A stretch of DNA of 64,000 bases from Thinopyrum elongatum (Eukaryota; Streptophyta; Magnoliopsida; Poales; Poaceae): assembly GCA_011799875.1 (NCBI GenBank), contig CM022298.1, forward strand, positions 197,956,076-198,020,075, given 5' to 3'. Under the pieces are notes generated by a model that did not search any database, was not told the DNA's origin, and saw nothing but the letters and a program-made list of their open reading frames with translations. This document shows positions 1 to 10,186 of the stretch, piece by piece; within the stretch, counting starts at the first letter, position 1; each line of letters begins with the position of its first letter. The position numbers were made by a program, and so were the translations under genes.

Positions 1-259
1 AAACTACCTATGATAACTAACCTAGCTAGCAATGACCCATGCAGGAAAGTAAGGTCACTGAATGATACAATGAAGAAATAAGAGAAAAAAAATAATAAGC
101 TAAAATGATACTTTAAAAAACTGACTAGGATTGAATATGAAGATGAGAACACTTGCACTAAATAGTGGAGACATGCTTAAAACTAAAGGTATGATAAAAG
201 ACTGAACACGGCAAAAACTGCAACAAGTTTTATGTAATAAGTTTGTGTAGTTTTATGAA
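1..259. other. Unassigned AT-rich sequence left of element A
   Basis: This AT-rich stretch does not match the start of the LTR found in elements A and B. It meets the LTR abruptly near position 260, where the sequence becomes collinear with the LTR interior (compare 8380 onward and 8780 onward). I see no coding frame or RNA gene in it. It is either flanking DNA or the tail of another element cut off by the window edge. Confidence 0.5.
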
Positions 260-394
260 CGCTGTTTTCAGCAGAACTACCACGGTGTTGTTTTTTGTGC
301 AGAAATAAAAGTTCTCGGAATGGAACGAAACTTTGCGAGGATTTTTTATGCAATATATGAGAATTTCTGGAGCCAAGAACCACCGGAGGGGGGG

Positions 395-468
395 CACCTG
401 GGTGGGCACAACCCACCAGGGCACGCCCCCCCTCCAGGCACGCCCAGGTGGGTTGTCCCCACCTGGTG
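395..468. repeat. GC-rich palindrome in element A 5' LTR
   Basis: Two arms of about 32 nt (395-427 and 437-468) are nearly perfect inverted repeats around a 9 nt C-rich centre. Each arm contains a CCCACC/GGTGGG core next to a CACGCC/GGCACG core. Equivalent palindromes occur in the LTRs of B, D and G, and a shorter one occurs in E. Confidence 0.85.
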
Positions 469-492
469 GCCCGCAGACGCTGAAACCTACGC

Positions 493-499
493 TATAAAA
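493..499 (+). promoter_or_regulatory. TATA box of element A 5' LTR
   Basis: TATAAAA lies 24 nt downstream of the GC-rich palindrome of the LTR. The same arrangement is seen at 9023-9029 and 31446-31452 in the two LTRs of element B. It is the likely core promoter for the gag transcript of the element. Confidence 0.65.
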
Positions 500-1590
500 T
501 CACATATTTCCAGGAAAAAATTGGGGAAAAAGAATTATCACGTTCCACGAGATGGAGCCGCCATCACCTCCTGTTCTTCATCGGGAGGCCAGATCTGGAG
601 TCCGTTTGGGGCTCCGGAGAGGGGGATCTTCGATCTTCGTCATCACCAACCCTTCTCCATCGCCAATTCCATGATGCTCCCCACCGGGAGTGAGTAATTC
701 CTTCGTAGGCTCGCTGGTCGGTGAGGAGTTGGATGAGATTCATCATGTAATCTAGTTAGTTTTGTTAGGGCCTGATCCCTAGTATCCACTATGTTCTGAG
801 ATTGATGTTGCTATGACTTTGCCATGCTTAATGCTTGTCACTTTGGGCCCGGGTGCCATGATTTCAGATCTGAACCGTTTATATTATCACCATTATATCC
901 ATGTTCTAGATCCGATCTTGCAAGTTATAGTTACCTACTACGTGTTATGATCCGGCAACCCCGGAGTGACAATAGTCGGGACCACTCCCGGTGATGACCG
1001 TAGTTTGAGGAGTTCATGTATTCACCGTGTGCTAATGCTTTGTTCCGATTCTCTATTAAAAGGAGGCCTTAATATCCCTTAGTTTCCAATTGTACCCTGC
1101 TGCAATGGGAGGGTAGGACAAAAGATGTCATGCAAGTTCTTTCCATAAGCATGTATGACTATTTACGGAATACATGCCTACATTATATTTATGAACTGGA
1201 GCTAGTGCCATATTGCCCTAGGTTATGACTGTCACATGATGAATATCATTCAACAAATTACCGATCCAATGCCTACGAATTTCTCTTATATTGTTCTTGC
1301 TAAGTTACTACTGCTATCGTTACTATTGCACTTGCTACAAAACTACTGCTATCACTACTACCGTTACTATTGCTGTCGCTACTACTATCAAAACTACCAT
1401 ATTACTTGGCTACTGATCACTTTGCTGCAGATAATTAATCTCCAGGTGTGGTTGAATTAACAACTCAGTTGCTAATACTTGCAAATATTCTTTGGCTCCC
1501 CTTGTGTCGAATCTATAAATTTGGGTTGAATACTCTACCCTCGAAAACTGATGCGATCCCCTATAATTGTGGGTTATCAAGACCTTTTTC

Positions 1591-1607
1591 TGGCGCCGTT
1601 GCCGGGG
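1591..1607 (+). other. Element A primer binding site (tRNA-Asp type)
   Basis: The 17 nt TGGCGCCGTTGCCGGGG, 11 nt after the LTR end, is the exact complement of the 3' end of plant tRNA-Asp including CCA. Use of tRNA-Asp as minus-strand primer is typical of the Athila lineage of Gypsy elements. Confidence 0.9.
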
Positions 1608-1657
1608 AGCATAGCTATATTTGTTGAGTCACTTGGGATTATTATCAATTTATCACT

Positions 1658-4408
1658 ATGAAGAATCTGAAGGATGCTAAGACTAAGATTTTCCCCCCTA
1701 AAATTAGGGGAGGTAAGGAACTGCCATCTAGCTCTGCTTTAGATTCACCTTCTGTTATAAGTAAACTTGCAACACCACCACATGCTATTAATCCTGATAT
1801 GTCGCAAGTTGTTGATGATGCTACTTCTGCTATGAATGATACTTGTGATGATGCTAGTACCTTGCTTGATGATGATGATGTGTCACTAGGTGAATTTCTT
1901 GATGAACAAATTGCTAGAGTAAGACAACATGATATTGTTGAAATTGATGATGAGCTTGAAACTAAAAATCTTGAAACACCTACTAGAACTAGCCCTCCTC
2001 GATATGAATTGCCAAAGGTACCGGAAGGTTATGTTATGAATGAGGAGACAACCAAATATATTCTTGCTTGTAAGGATAGAGATGATCTAGAGAAATTATT
2101 ATGCAAGTATAAAGAAAAATTTCTGAATGCTAGAATGCAATATGATCCTAAGTTTGCTACTTCACCTATCTTTATTGATGATAAGGATTATGAATTCTCT
2201 GTCAACCCAGAGCTAATTACTTTGGTTGAATCTGATCCTTTCAATGGTTATGAAACTGAAACTGTTGTGGCACATCTTACTAAGTTGAATGACATAGCCA
2301 CCCTTTTTACTCATGATGAGAAAACTCGCTATTATTATATTCTCAAATTATTTCCGTTCTCATTAAAGGGTGATGCTAAAGCTTGGTACAATACTCTTGC
2401 TCCTGGTTGTGTGCGTAGTCCCTAGGATATGATTCATTACTTCTCTGAAAAATATTTCCCTGCTCATAAGAAACAAGCTGCCTTACAGGAAATATTTAAC
2501 TTTGTGCAAATTGAAGAAGAGAGTCTCCCACAAGCTTGGGGGAGGCTTTGCCAATTGCTTAATGCTTTGCCTGATCATCCTCTTAAGAAAAATGAAATAC
2601 TTGATATCTTCTATAATGGACTAACCGATGCTTCTAGGGATTTCCTAGATAGTTGTGCTGGTTGTGTTTTCAGGGAACGAACTATTGGGCAAGCTGAAGA
2701 ATTATTGAATAATATATTAAAAAATTATGATGATTGGACTCTTCCTGAACCACCGCCTAAACCCACTCCGAAGAAGAGGGGTATATTATATCTCAGTCCT
2801 GAAGATATGCAAGAGGCAAAGAAATCTATGAAGGAAAAAGGTATTAAAGCTGAGGATGTAAAAAATTTACCTCCTATTGAAGAAATACATGGGCTTGATA
2901 AACCACCACCACCTAAGGTGGTAGAGGTAAATTCTCTAATGAAATTCAATGATAATGATAATCCTCACAATATGCACCCTAGCCAATGCCTTTATGAGTT
3001 TGAAAATTATATTAGAAAACAAGATCACTTCAATGCAAATGTTATGAAACAATTGAAATACAATTCTAATATGATTGCTCGCTTGAGTGACTTGTTATTT
3101 AGAATCTCAAATGATGTTAGAGGTGTGGGGAAGCATGCTTCTATGGTTCAAACTCAGGTAGAACAAGTTGGTAAATCTCAAAGAGAGTTGCTTGCTGAAA
3201 TGAATAATAATATAAGTGACTTTGCTGTTAGAGTAGCAACTAGAGGAGGTAAAATGACTCAGGAACCACTTTATCCTGAGGGACACTCAAAAAGAATTGA
3301 ACAAGACTCTCAAAGAGTTAACACTGATGCACGTAGTCCTTCTAAAAAGAAAAAGAAGAAGAAAAATGATAGGACTTTGCATGCCTCTAGTGAACCTGAA
3401 GTAGAAAAACCTCGTGATAATGATAATGAAGTTTCTATCTCTGATGCTGAAACTCAATCTGGTAAAGAACACTCACCTTCTGATAATGAAAAAGATAATG
3501 ATGAGGTTCATGAAGACACTCAAAAAAATAGTAAAGAACCAGACAATGATGTTGAGATAGAACCTGCAGTTGATCTTGATAACCCACAACCCAAGAATAC
3601 AAGATATGGTAAAGAAAGAGAACCGTGGGTTCAAAAACCTATGCCCTTTCCACCTAAGTCAACTAAAAAGAATGATGATGAAGAATTTGAACGCTTTGCT
3701 GAAATGCTGAGGCCAGTCTTTTTGCGTACTCGCTTGACTGATATCTTAAAAATGCCTCTTTATGCAAAATACATGAAAGACATCATCACCAATAAGAGAA
3801 AAATACCGGAAGCTGAAATCTCCACCATGGTTGCTAATTATACTTTTAAAGATGGAGTACCTAAAAAACTTGGAGATCCGGGAATACCAACTATACCTTG
3901 CTCTATCAAAAGAAATTATGTGAAAACTGCTTTATGTGATTTGGGAGCTGGTGTTAGTGTTATGCCTTTCTCTTTATATAAAAGACTTGATTTGAATAAA
4001 CTCACACCTACTGAAGTATCTTTGCAAATGGCTGATAAATCAACTGCCATACCTAGCGGTATTTGTGAGGATGTGCCCGTTGTTGTTGCTAATGTTACTA
4101 TTTTGACTGACTTTGTTATACTTGAGATGCCCGAGGACGACAACATGTCGATTATCCTTGGTAGACCCTTCTTGAATACTGCAGGGGCTGTTATTGATTG
4201 CAATAAAAGCAAGGTCACTTTTCATATCAATGGTAATGAGCATATGGTGCACTTTCCGAAGAAACAATTCCAATTGAATGGTATTAATGTTATTGAAAAA
4301 TCTTCGACGATCACTATTGGAAGTTTTCAACTACCTCTACCTACTACCAAAAAGAAATATGTAATGCTTATTGTTGGGGATATTCATATCCCCGTTGAGG
4401 TAACTTAG
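1658..4408 (+). pseudogene. gag-pro: Element A gag-protease gene, one nonsense codon
   Basis: This is a single frame of 917 codons, interrupted only by TAG at 2423-2425. It encodes the capsid protein and protease of an Athila-lineage retrotransposon. The N-terminal 110 residues are acidic and low in complexity. A retrotransposon gag domain follows at about residues 120-350 (WYNTLAPG and ALQEIFNF segments), then a Lys-rich and acidic hinge with polylysine near residue 560. The retropepsin-like domain starts near residue 750, with active site CDLGAG and the later ILGRPFLNT motif. DLG in place of DSG/DTG is usual in this lineage. No RT, RNase H or integrase follows, so the element is non-autonomous. 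The stop sits where a CAG or CAA codon would fit, consistent with a C-to-T change. Translation starts at the first ATG after the PBS. Confidence 0.88.
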
Positions 4409-4632
4409 TGATTTACGAAAGTTCTTTGGTTTCGTGCTAATCGAAAGTGGTTCTTAATAAGACTTGATCAACCTTATTAATGGATCATTTTTGAGAGGTA
4501 TGAAGTTGATGAATTTAGTAAGCACTACCTTCTGTCCCTACCTTTTGTTTTCTGTTTTTATTAGTTAAATAAAATAAAATGCCATGTTTTGTCTGTTTTC
4601 TGAATTTCCCATGCAATAAAAAATGACCCAAA

Positions 4633-4857
4633 AATAAAAGTTCTCATAATGCTCTGAAAAATTTATATGATTTTTTTCTGAATATTTAAGAATTTTTGGT
4701 GCAAATAATATCAGAGGGAGGTGCACCAGGTGGGCACAACCCACCTGGGCGCGCCAGGACCCCAGGCGTGCCCTGGTGGGTTGTGGTCCCCACGTGGGCC
4801 CCCTAACTTATCTCTTCATACCACTTCATCACCTACCTCCAGAAAAAAATCACCTTT

Positions 4858-4896
<39 letters not shown>

Positions 4897-4976
4897 TTCT
4901 TGCTCTCAAACCCGTGGATTTTGATCTCTTTGCTCGAAGCTCCGTTTCTGAAACTGTTTCGGGGGATTGTTGCTTG
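4633..4976 (+). promoter_or_regulatory. Internal LTR-like promoter module of element A
   Basis: This non-coding stretch after gag-pro repeats the layout of the LTR promoter. The 13-mer AATAAAAGTTCTC (4633-4645) also occurs at 304-316 in the LTR, and in both places it lies exactly 78 nt before the GC-rich palindrome (here arms 4724-4755 and 4764-4796). The palindrome has the same CCCACC/GGTGGG and GGCGCGCC-type cores. A (CT)n tract at about 4859-4893 and a leader follow, ending at a GTATGT splice donor. No clear TATA box is present. I infer a promoter for ORF2. Confidence 0.6.
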
Positions 4977-5196
4977 GTATGTGACTCCTCCGTTTGTCCA
5001 ATTAGTTTTTGTTTTAGTGGTTTATATTTTGAATAATTAGCTACTCTTGGTGCTGCTATAGATGAGCTTGCATGTTGAATTCTTAGAAGTTCTAAGTAGT
5101 TTGAATGCTTGCTATGGCCTCTATGTATCCCTATGAGTAGTTGCTACCAACTTGTAAAGTTTTGTTGATAAATTTTTGTCACCCAATTTTTTTCAG
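4977..5196 (+). other. Predicted intron in the ORF2 leader of element A
   Basis: A GTATGT donor follows the leader at 4976 and a T-rich tract ending TTTCAG lies at 5191-5196, 19 nt before the ORF2 ATG. Element B has the same layout, with a GC donor at 13019 and acceptor AG at 13236-13237 (or 13250-13251). Splicing is inferred from sequence only. Confidence 0.45.
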
Positions 5197-5215
5197 AAAA
5201 TTGTACGCGAATATG

Positions 5216-6229
5216 ATGAACCTCTTTGGAAGGAGGTCTTCGAAGAGGAGATCCTCGGAGGCATCTTCTAGTGACAGTTCCGTTCGTCGGTCTTATGTTG
5301 AACCAAGTGAAAGCTCCATACGAGATGCTGCTTCCAAAACATGCCTATGGCCATGCGATGATTATATGGTGCGTGTGGGCATTAAGGAGGAATTTGAGCA
5401 ATATGTTCACCATGCCGGTCTCGGTCCCTACATTTCAGATAAGTGCAATCAACACCACATTCTCACTGAATCATTTGTCAAAGGATTTAAATTCCATCCC
5501 CGTGAGTCTAGGGTGTCATTTAAACTGTATGAAAATTCATTTACCATATCACTAGAGAGATTTGCTCACCACTGCAAAATCCCATTCTGGGGTTCGCTTG
5601 ACGAACAACCAAGAACTGATTTCCAAACATTTTTGACTAGCCTTTGCTACGGTGAGACGAGGGGAGTGACGCAAGGTAGAATAAAGAGCATTCATTTTCC
5701 CGCAATTCAGTACTTTGCATTATTTAATGGAAAATGTATAGTGGGCAAGCAAGATTGTAGCACACTTTATGGCCCATACTTGAGCCTCATACGCACTGCT
5801 CTCACCGGTGACAGAAGTTATAATCTTGGAGCAATTGTTGCACGCAGGTTGCAACACAACGCTAATAGTGGTTATTTCTATGGTGGAATTTATGCCACAT
5901 GTTTAGCAAGAGAGCTGGGTGTTTCACCTTTGCCCTATGACCCTATTTTACCCACGCAGTATTTAGATTTTGATGCTATGAAACGACATAAGATCCTTAG
6001 AGGTGACCCCAATAATTTCACTTATAAATTGATGTTTAATCAAGAATCCATGGTGTACACATATTTGCCTGCGCCTGCTCTCTTTGATTATCACAGCAAG
6101 GGAAGATATTTTGTTCTTGAGAGCGAGGCCCGAGCTCACAATGCGGCGGTTGTGGCTGCACGGCAGGCCGAGGCATCCGCACCGAGAGCCTCCGTGAGCT
6201 ACCACCCCAACTATTATCCAGGCTATTGA
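5216..6229 (+). CDS. Element A ORF2, retrotransposon protein of unknown function
   Basis: This intact 337-codon frame has two adjacent ATGs at 5213 and 5216. I chose 5216 because it lines up with the start of the homologous ORF in element B (13259). The frame is also open further upstream, to 5141, but that part overlaps the predicted intron. The protein begins with a short basic, Ser-rich segment, then has a conserved body shared with B: FVQ/FVKxFxF, HFPAxxYFxLF, SLGAIVARRL or NLGAIVARRL, GGIYAT and PAPALFD. No RT, integrase, protease or zinc-finger motif is present, and I see no convincing signal peptide or transmembrane segment. Its position after gag-pro recalls the extra ORFs of Athila-type elements, but I cannot assign a function. 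Retention of an open frame in both copies suggests recent selection or a young age. Confidence 0.7.
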   Translation: MNLFGRRSSKRRSSEASSSDSSVRRSYVEPSESSIRDAASKTCLWPCDDYMVRVGIKEEFEQYVHHAGLGPYISDKCNQHHILTESFVKGFKFHPRESRVSFKLYENSFTISLERFAHHCKIPFWGSLDEQPRTDFQTFLTSLCYGETRGVTQGRIKSIHFPAIQYFALFNGKCIVGKQDCSTLYGPYLSLIRTALTGDRSYNLGAIVARRLQHNANSGYFYGGIYATCLARELGVSPLPYDPILPTQYLDFDAMKRHKILRGDPNNFTYKLMFNQESMVYTYLPAPALFDYHSKGRYFVLESEARAHNAAVVAARQAEASAPRASVSYHPNYYPGY

Positions 6230-6256
6230 CTGATTACCAATTTAGGCCAAAAGCCT

Positions 6257-6270
6257 AAGCTTGGGGGAGT
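6257..6270 (+). other. Internal polypurine-tract copy after ORF2, element A
   Basis: AAGCTTGGGGGAGT, 28 nt after the ORF2 stop, is identical to the polypurine tract at 8277-8290 that abuts the 3' LTR. Element B has the same duplicate at 14282-14295. A second plus-strand priming site (a central PPT) is a possible role. Confidence 0.6.
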
Positions 6271-8276
6271 ACGTATTCCCACCGACATTACATTCATGTT
6301 CACACATTTCATTCCAGTTGTCGGTGTCCACACTTTTTCATTGTATTATCCATGTTAAATTTATTTTCTCGCCTTCTTCTTGTGTGTTTGAAAAACCTTG
6401 AGAAAATACAAAAATATTTCCTGCTTCTTTTTGATTTTTCTTCCTACTTTAATTAGCTGTAGCACTAAAAAGAAAACCCAAAAAGATTTGCTTGTTCTCC
6501 TTTTGCTTGTTGGGAGCTTTCCCGTGTAAATAGTTTTTCTCATTTTTGCTTTTCCCTTTTATTTGCTTGTTCAAGAAAACCAAAAACTCCAAAAATATTT
6601 CAGTGTGTTTCTCTGAATTTCTTTTCTTTTTATTTGAGTCATACCAAGGAGAAGACCACGATGAAAATGTTGAGTGGCTCTCATTTGCATTATTGTTGAT
6701 CTAACAAAGAGCCTATATTACCTTGTCTTCTCCTATTGAATAAAATATTTGCAGATTCCAGCTTAGTCCACGACACTCTTGCACTACTATTATTTTCACA
6801 TTGTTCGGTCGTGCAAGTGAAAGGCAATAATGACGATATTTGATGAACTGGTCGTGGCAGAAAGAAACGGGTATGAACTCGACTTGTTCTGTTTGTGTAA
6901 ATATGTTTAACCTAGTATCCATGATTCAGCCCATTATGATTAAACATGTTTGCAATGACAATTAGAGATTATAGTTCCTCATGCCATGCATAAATAGCTA
7001 GGGGTGGATAATGATTTATCTTGGATATCAAAATTGCGTTAAAATGATTGTGATGTAGTATGATGATATGGTATCCTCCTCTGAATGTTCGAGTGGCTTG
7101 ACTTGGCACATGTTCATGCATGTAGTTGAATTAAAACCAACATAGCCTCTATGATATTTATGTTCATGGTGTTCATATCCTACTCATGCTAGTGTCGAAT
7201 GTTACTTATGCATAATGCATGTTCATGACCGTTATTGCTCTCTAGCTGGCCGCTTCTCAACCTATTTGCTAGCCTTCGCCTGTACTAAGTGGGAATTCTG
7301 CTTGTACATCAAAAACCTTGAACCCAAGTTATTCCAGATGAGTCCACCATATCTACCTATATGCGGTATTACCCTGCCATCCTAAGTAAATTTGCATGTG
7401 CCATCTCTAAAAACTTCAAATAAATATCCTTTTGTGTGCCTGGATCGTTCATGGAACGACAGGAGGTAGTCGGTATCTTCTGTGCTAAGTGGGTTATTCT
7501 CAGGATGAGTGTTTATTCACTCACCATCGCACGAGAAAAGGGCGGTAATAGGGATGCCCAGTCCCAAACTACAAAAAGAATTGAGGTTTCAAATAATCAA
7601 ACAAAAACTCCAACGGAGTCATAACCTTTACTTTATCGCTTGGGAACCGCCACTAGCGTGCTTAGCATGGAAGATATTGATAACTGATGGTCGTGAAGTA
7701 AACAAGAAGGGTGCATGCCTCAAAATATCATTTACCTCTGTTTTAAAAACTTGAGCTCTGGCACCTCTGCAAATCACTGCTTCCCTCTGCGAAGGGACTT
7801 TCTATTTACTTTTATGTTGTGTCATCACCTTCTAAAATAAGCGCCAGAACCCGAGAGCATTGCTGTCATGCTGATGCATTGTGTGTAGCTAATGTTGGGT
7901 GCATCATGACTGGATCTTTTCTACCATGAATTACAATGTTTAGTCGCTGCTTGAACTTTGGAGGTGCTCTGCATTTATGTTTTGCGGTCTGAGAAAGGGC
8001 TAGCGAGATACCACTATTGTCATATTATATCATGGTTGTTTTGACAAAGTGTTGTTGTTTGAGATATCTTATTATTGCTCGCTAGTTGATTATGCCATTG
8101 ATATGAGTTAATATAATTTTTAAGAGTTATTGTCGACATGGTTAGTTATAATCTTTGCTGAAAACCTGGGTGCTACTTAAGCTTATTTATGTAAACAAGA
8201 GCAAAAGAGTTTGTAAAAGTTTTTCTTTTTCACTTTCAGTTTATCAACTGAATTGCTTGAGGACAAGCAAAGGTTT
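6271..8276 (+). other. Long 3' untranslated region of element A
   Basis: About 2 kb without a supportable gene. It is collinear with 14296-15503 plus 30247-31104 in element B. The short frames at 7436-7754 are not conserved in B. Just before the LTR lies the 12-mer TTGAGGACAAGC (8258-8269), which is also found upstream of the 3' LTR in elements B and D. Confidence 0.7.
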
Positions 8277-8290
8277 AAGCTTGGGGGAGT
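8277..8290 (+). other. Element A polypurine tract
   Basis: AAGCTTGGGGGAGT directly precedes the TGATAC start of the 3' LTR and is the expected plus-strand primer for reverse transcription. Confidence 0.8.
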
Positions 8291-8685
8291 TGATACGTCT
8301 CCGTCGTATCTACTTTTCCTAATGCTTTTCCTCTTGTTTTGGACTCTAATTTGCATGATTTGAATGAAACTAACCTGGACTGACGTTGTTTTTAGCAGAA
8401 CTACCATGGTGTTGTTTTTTGTGCAGAAATAAAACTTCTCGGATTGGAGCAAAACTTTGCAAGGAATTTTTATACAAATAAACATAATTTCTGGAGCCAA
8501 GAACCACCGGAGGGGGGCACCTGGGTGGGCACAACGCACCAGGGCGTGCCCCCCCTCCTGGCGCGCCCAGGTGGGTTGTCCCCACCTGGTGGCCCCGCAG
8601 ACCCTAACTCCGATGCTATAAATTCACATTTTCAAAGAAAAAAATCAAGGAGAAAGAATTATCACGTTTCACGAGACGGAGCCGC
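8291..8685 (+). repeat. Element A 3' LTR, first part, interrupted by element B
   Basis: The LTR starts TGATACGTCTCC and runs to GCCGC at 8681-8685, where element B begins. The remainder resumes at 32533, after B, with the duplicated GCCGC. Confidence 0.9.
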
Positions 8686-10108
8686 TGATACGTCTCCAAT
8701 GTATCTACTTTTCCTAATGCTTTTCCTCTTGTTTTGGACTCTATTTTGCATGATTTGAATGAAACTAACCCCGGACTGACGCCGTTTTTAGCAGAACTAC
8801 CATGGTGTTGTTTTTGTGCGGAAATAAAAGTTCTCGGAATGGAACAAAACTTTGCGAGGATTTTTTATACAATAAAAGAAAATTTCTGGAGCCAAGAGCC
8901 ACCTGAGGGGGGCACCTGGGTGGGCACAACCCACCAGAGCGCGCCTGCCCCCCCCCCCCCCCCCAGGCGCGCCCAGGTGGGTTGTCCCCACCTGGTGGCC
9001 CCGCAGACCCTGAAACCGACGCTATAAAATCACATATTTCCAGAAAAAATCAGGGAGAAAGAATTATCATGTTTCACGAGATGGAGCCGCAGTCACCTCC
9101 TATTCTTCATCGGGAGGCCAGATCTGGAGTCCGTTTGGGGCTCCGGAGAGGGGGATCTTCGATCTTCGTCATCACCAACCCTTCTCCATCGCCAATTCCA
9201 TGATGCTCCCCACCGGGAGTGAATAATCCCTTTGTAGGCTCGCTGGTCAGTGAGGAGTTGGATGAGATTCATCATGTAATCTAGTTAGTTTTGTTAGGGC
9301 CTGATCCCTAGTATCCACTATGTTCTGAGATTAATGTTGCTATGACTTTGCCATGCTTAATGCTTGTAACTTTGGGCCCGGGTGCCATGATTTCAGATCT
9401 AAATCATTTATGTTATCACCATTATATCCATGTTCTAGATCCGATCTTGGAAGTTATAGTCACCTACTACGTGTTATGATCCGGCAACCCCGGAGTGACA
9501 ATAGTCGGGACCACTCCCGGTGATGACCGTAGTTTGAGGAGTTCATGTATTCACCATGTTCTAATGCTTTGTTCCGGTTCTCTATTAAAAGGAGGCCTTA
9601 ATATCCCTTAGTTTCCAATTGGACCCCGCTGCCATGGGTGGGTAGGACAAAAGATGTCATGCCAGTTCTTTCCATAAGCACGTATGACTATTTACGGAAT
9701 ACATGCCTACATTATATTTATGAACTGGAGCTAGTGCCGTATCGCCCTAGGTTATGACTGTCACATGATGAATATCATCCAACAAATTACCGATCCAATG
9801 CCTACGAATTTATCATATATTGTTCTTGCTAAGTTACTACTGCTATCATTACTGTTGCACTTGCTACAAAACTACTGCTATCACTATTACCGTTATTATT
9901 ATTGCTGCTACTACTATCAAAACTATCATACTACTTTGCTACTGATCACTTTGCTGCATATAATTAATCTCCAGGTGTGGTTGAATTGACAACTCAACTG
10001 CTAATACTTGTAAATATTCTTTGGCTCCCCTTGTGTCGAATCTATAAATTTGGGTTGAATACTCTACCCTCGGAAACTATTGTGATCCCCTATACTTGTG
10101 GGTTATCA
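8686..10108 (+). repeat. Element B 5' LTR
   Basis: This complete LTR of about 1.42 kb runs from TGATACG to GGGTTATCA. It contains the GC-rich palindrome (8913-8945 and 8966-8997) around a run of about 17 C at 8948-8964, and a TATA box at 9023-9029. Confidence 0.92.
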
Positions 10109-10119
10109 AGACCTTTTTC

Positions 10120-10136
10120 TGGCGCCGTTGCCGGGG
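10120..10136 (+). other. Element B primer binding site (tRNA-Asp type)
   Basis: TGGCGCCGTTGCCGGGG lies 11 nt after the LTR end and is an exact complement of the plant tRNA-Asp 3' end, as in element A. Confidence 0.9.
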
Positions 10137-10186
10137 AGCATAGCTATATTTGTTGAGTCACTTGGGATTATTATCAATTTATCACT

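Larger units (their letters stand above)
260..1579 (+). repeat. Element A, 5' LTR, truncated at its 5' end
   Basis: This LTR of an Athila-lineage Gypsy element is collinear with the complete LTRs at 8686-10108 and 31119-32532 but lacks roughly the first 95-100 bp. It ends in the family terminus GGGTTATCA and is followed by a primer binding site. It carries a GC-rich palindrome (arms 395-427 and 437-468) and a TATA box at 493-499. The short minus- and plus-strand frames within it are LTR sequence, not genes. Confidence 0.88.

Noticed and set aside
1591..1607. tRNA gene signal
   Set aside because: Only the 17 nt complementary to a tRNA 3' end is present; there is no tRNA body. It is a primer binding site, as are 10120-10136, 39177-39193, 59035-59051 and 28735-28746.
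3916..4330. Minus-strand frames opposite the gag-pro gene of element A (also 11978-12392 in B)
   Set aside because: They are antisense shadows of the protease domain, present in both copies only because the sense strand is conserved.
7436..7754. Small coding genes in the 3' UTR of element A
   Set aside because: The frames are not kept in the collinear region of element B.
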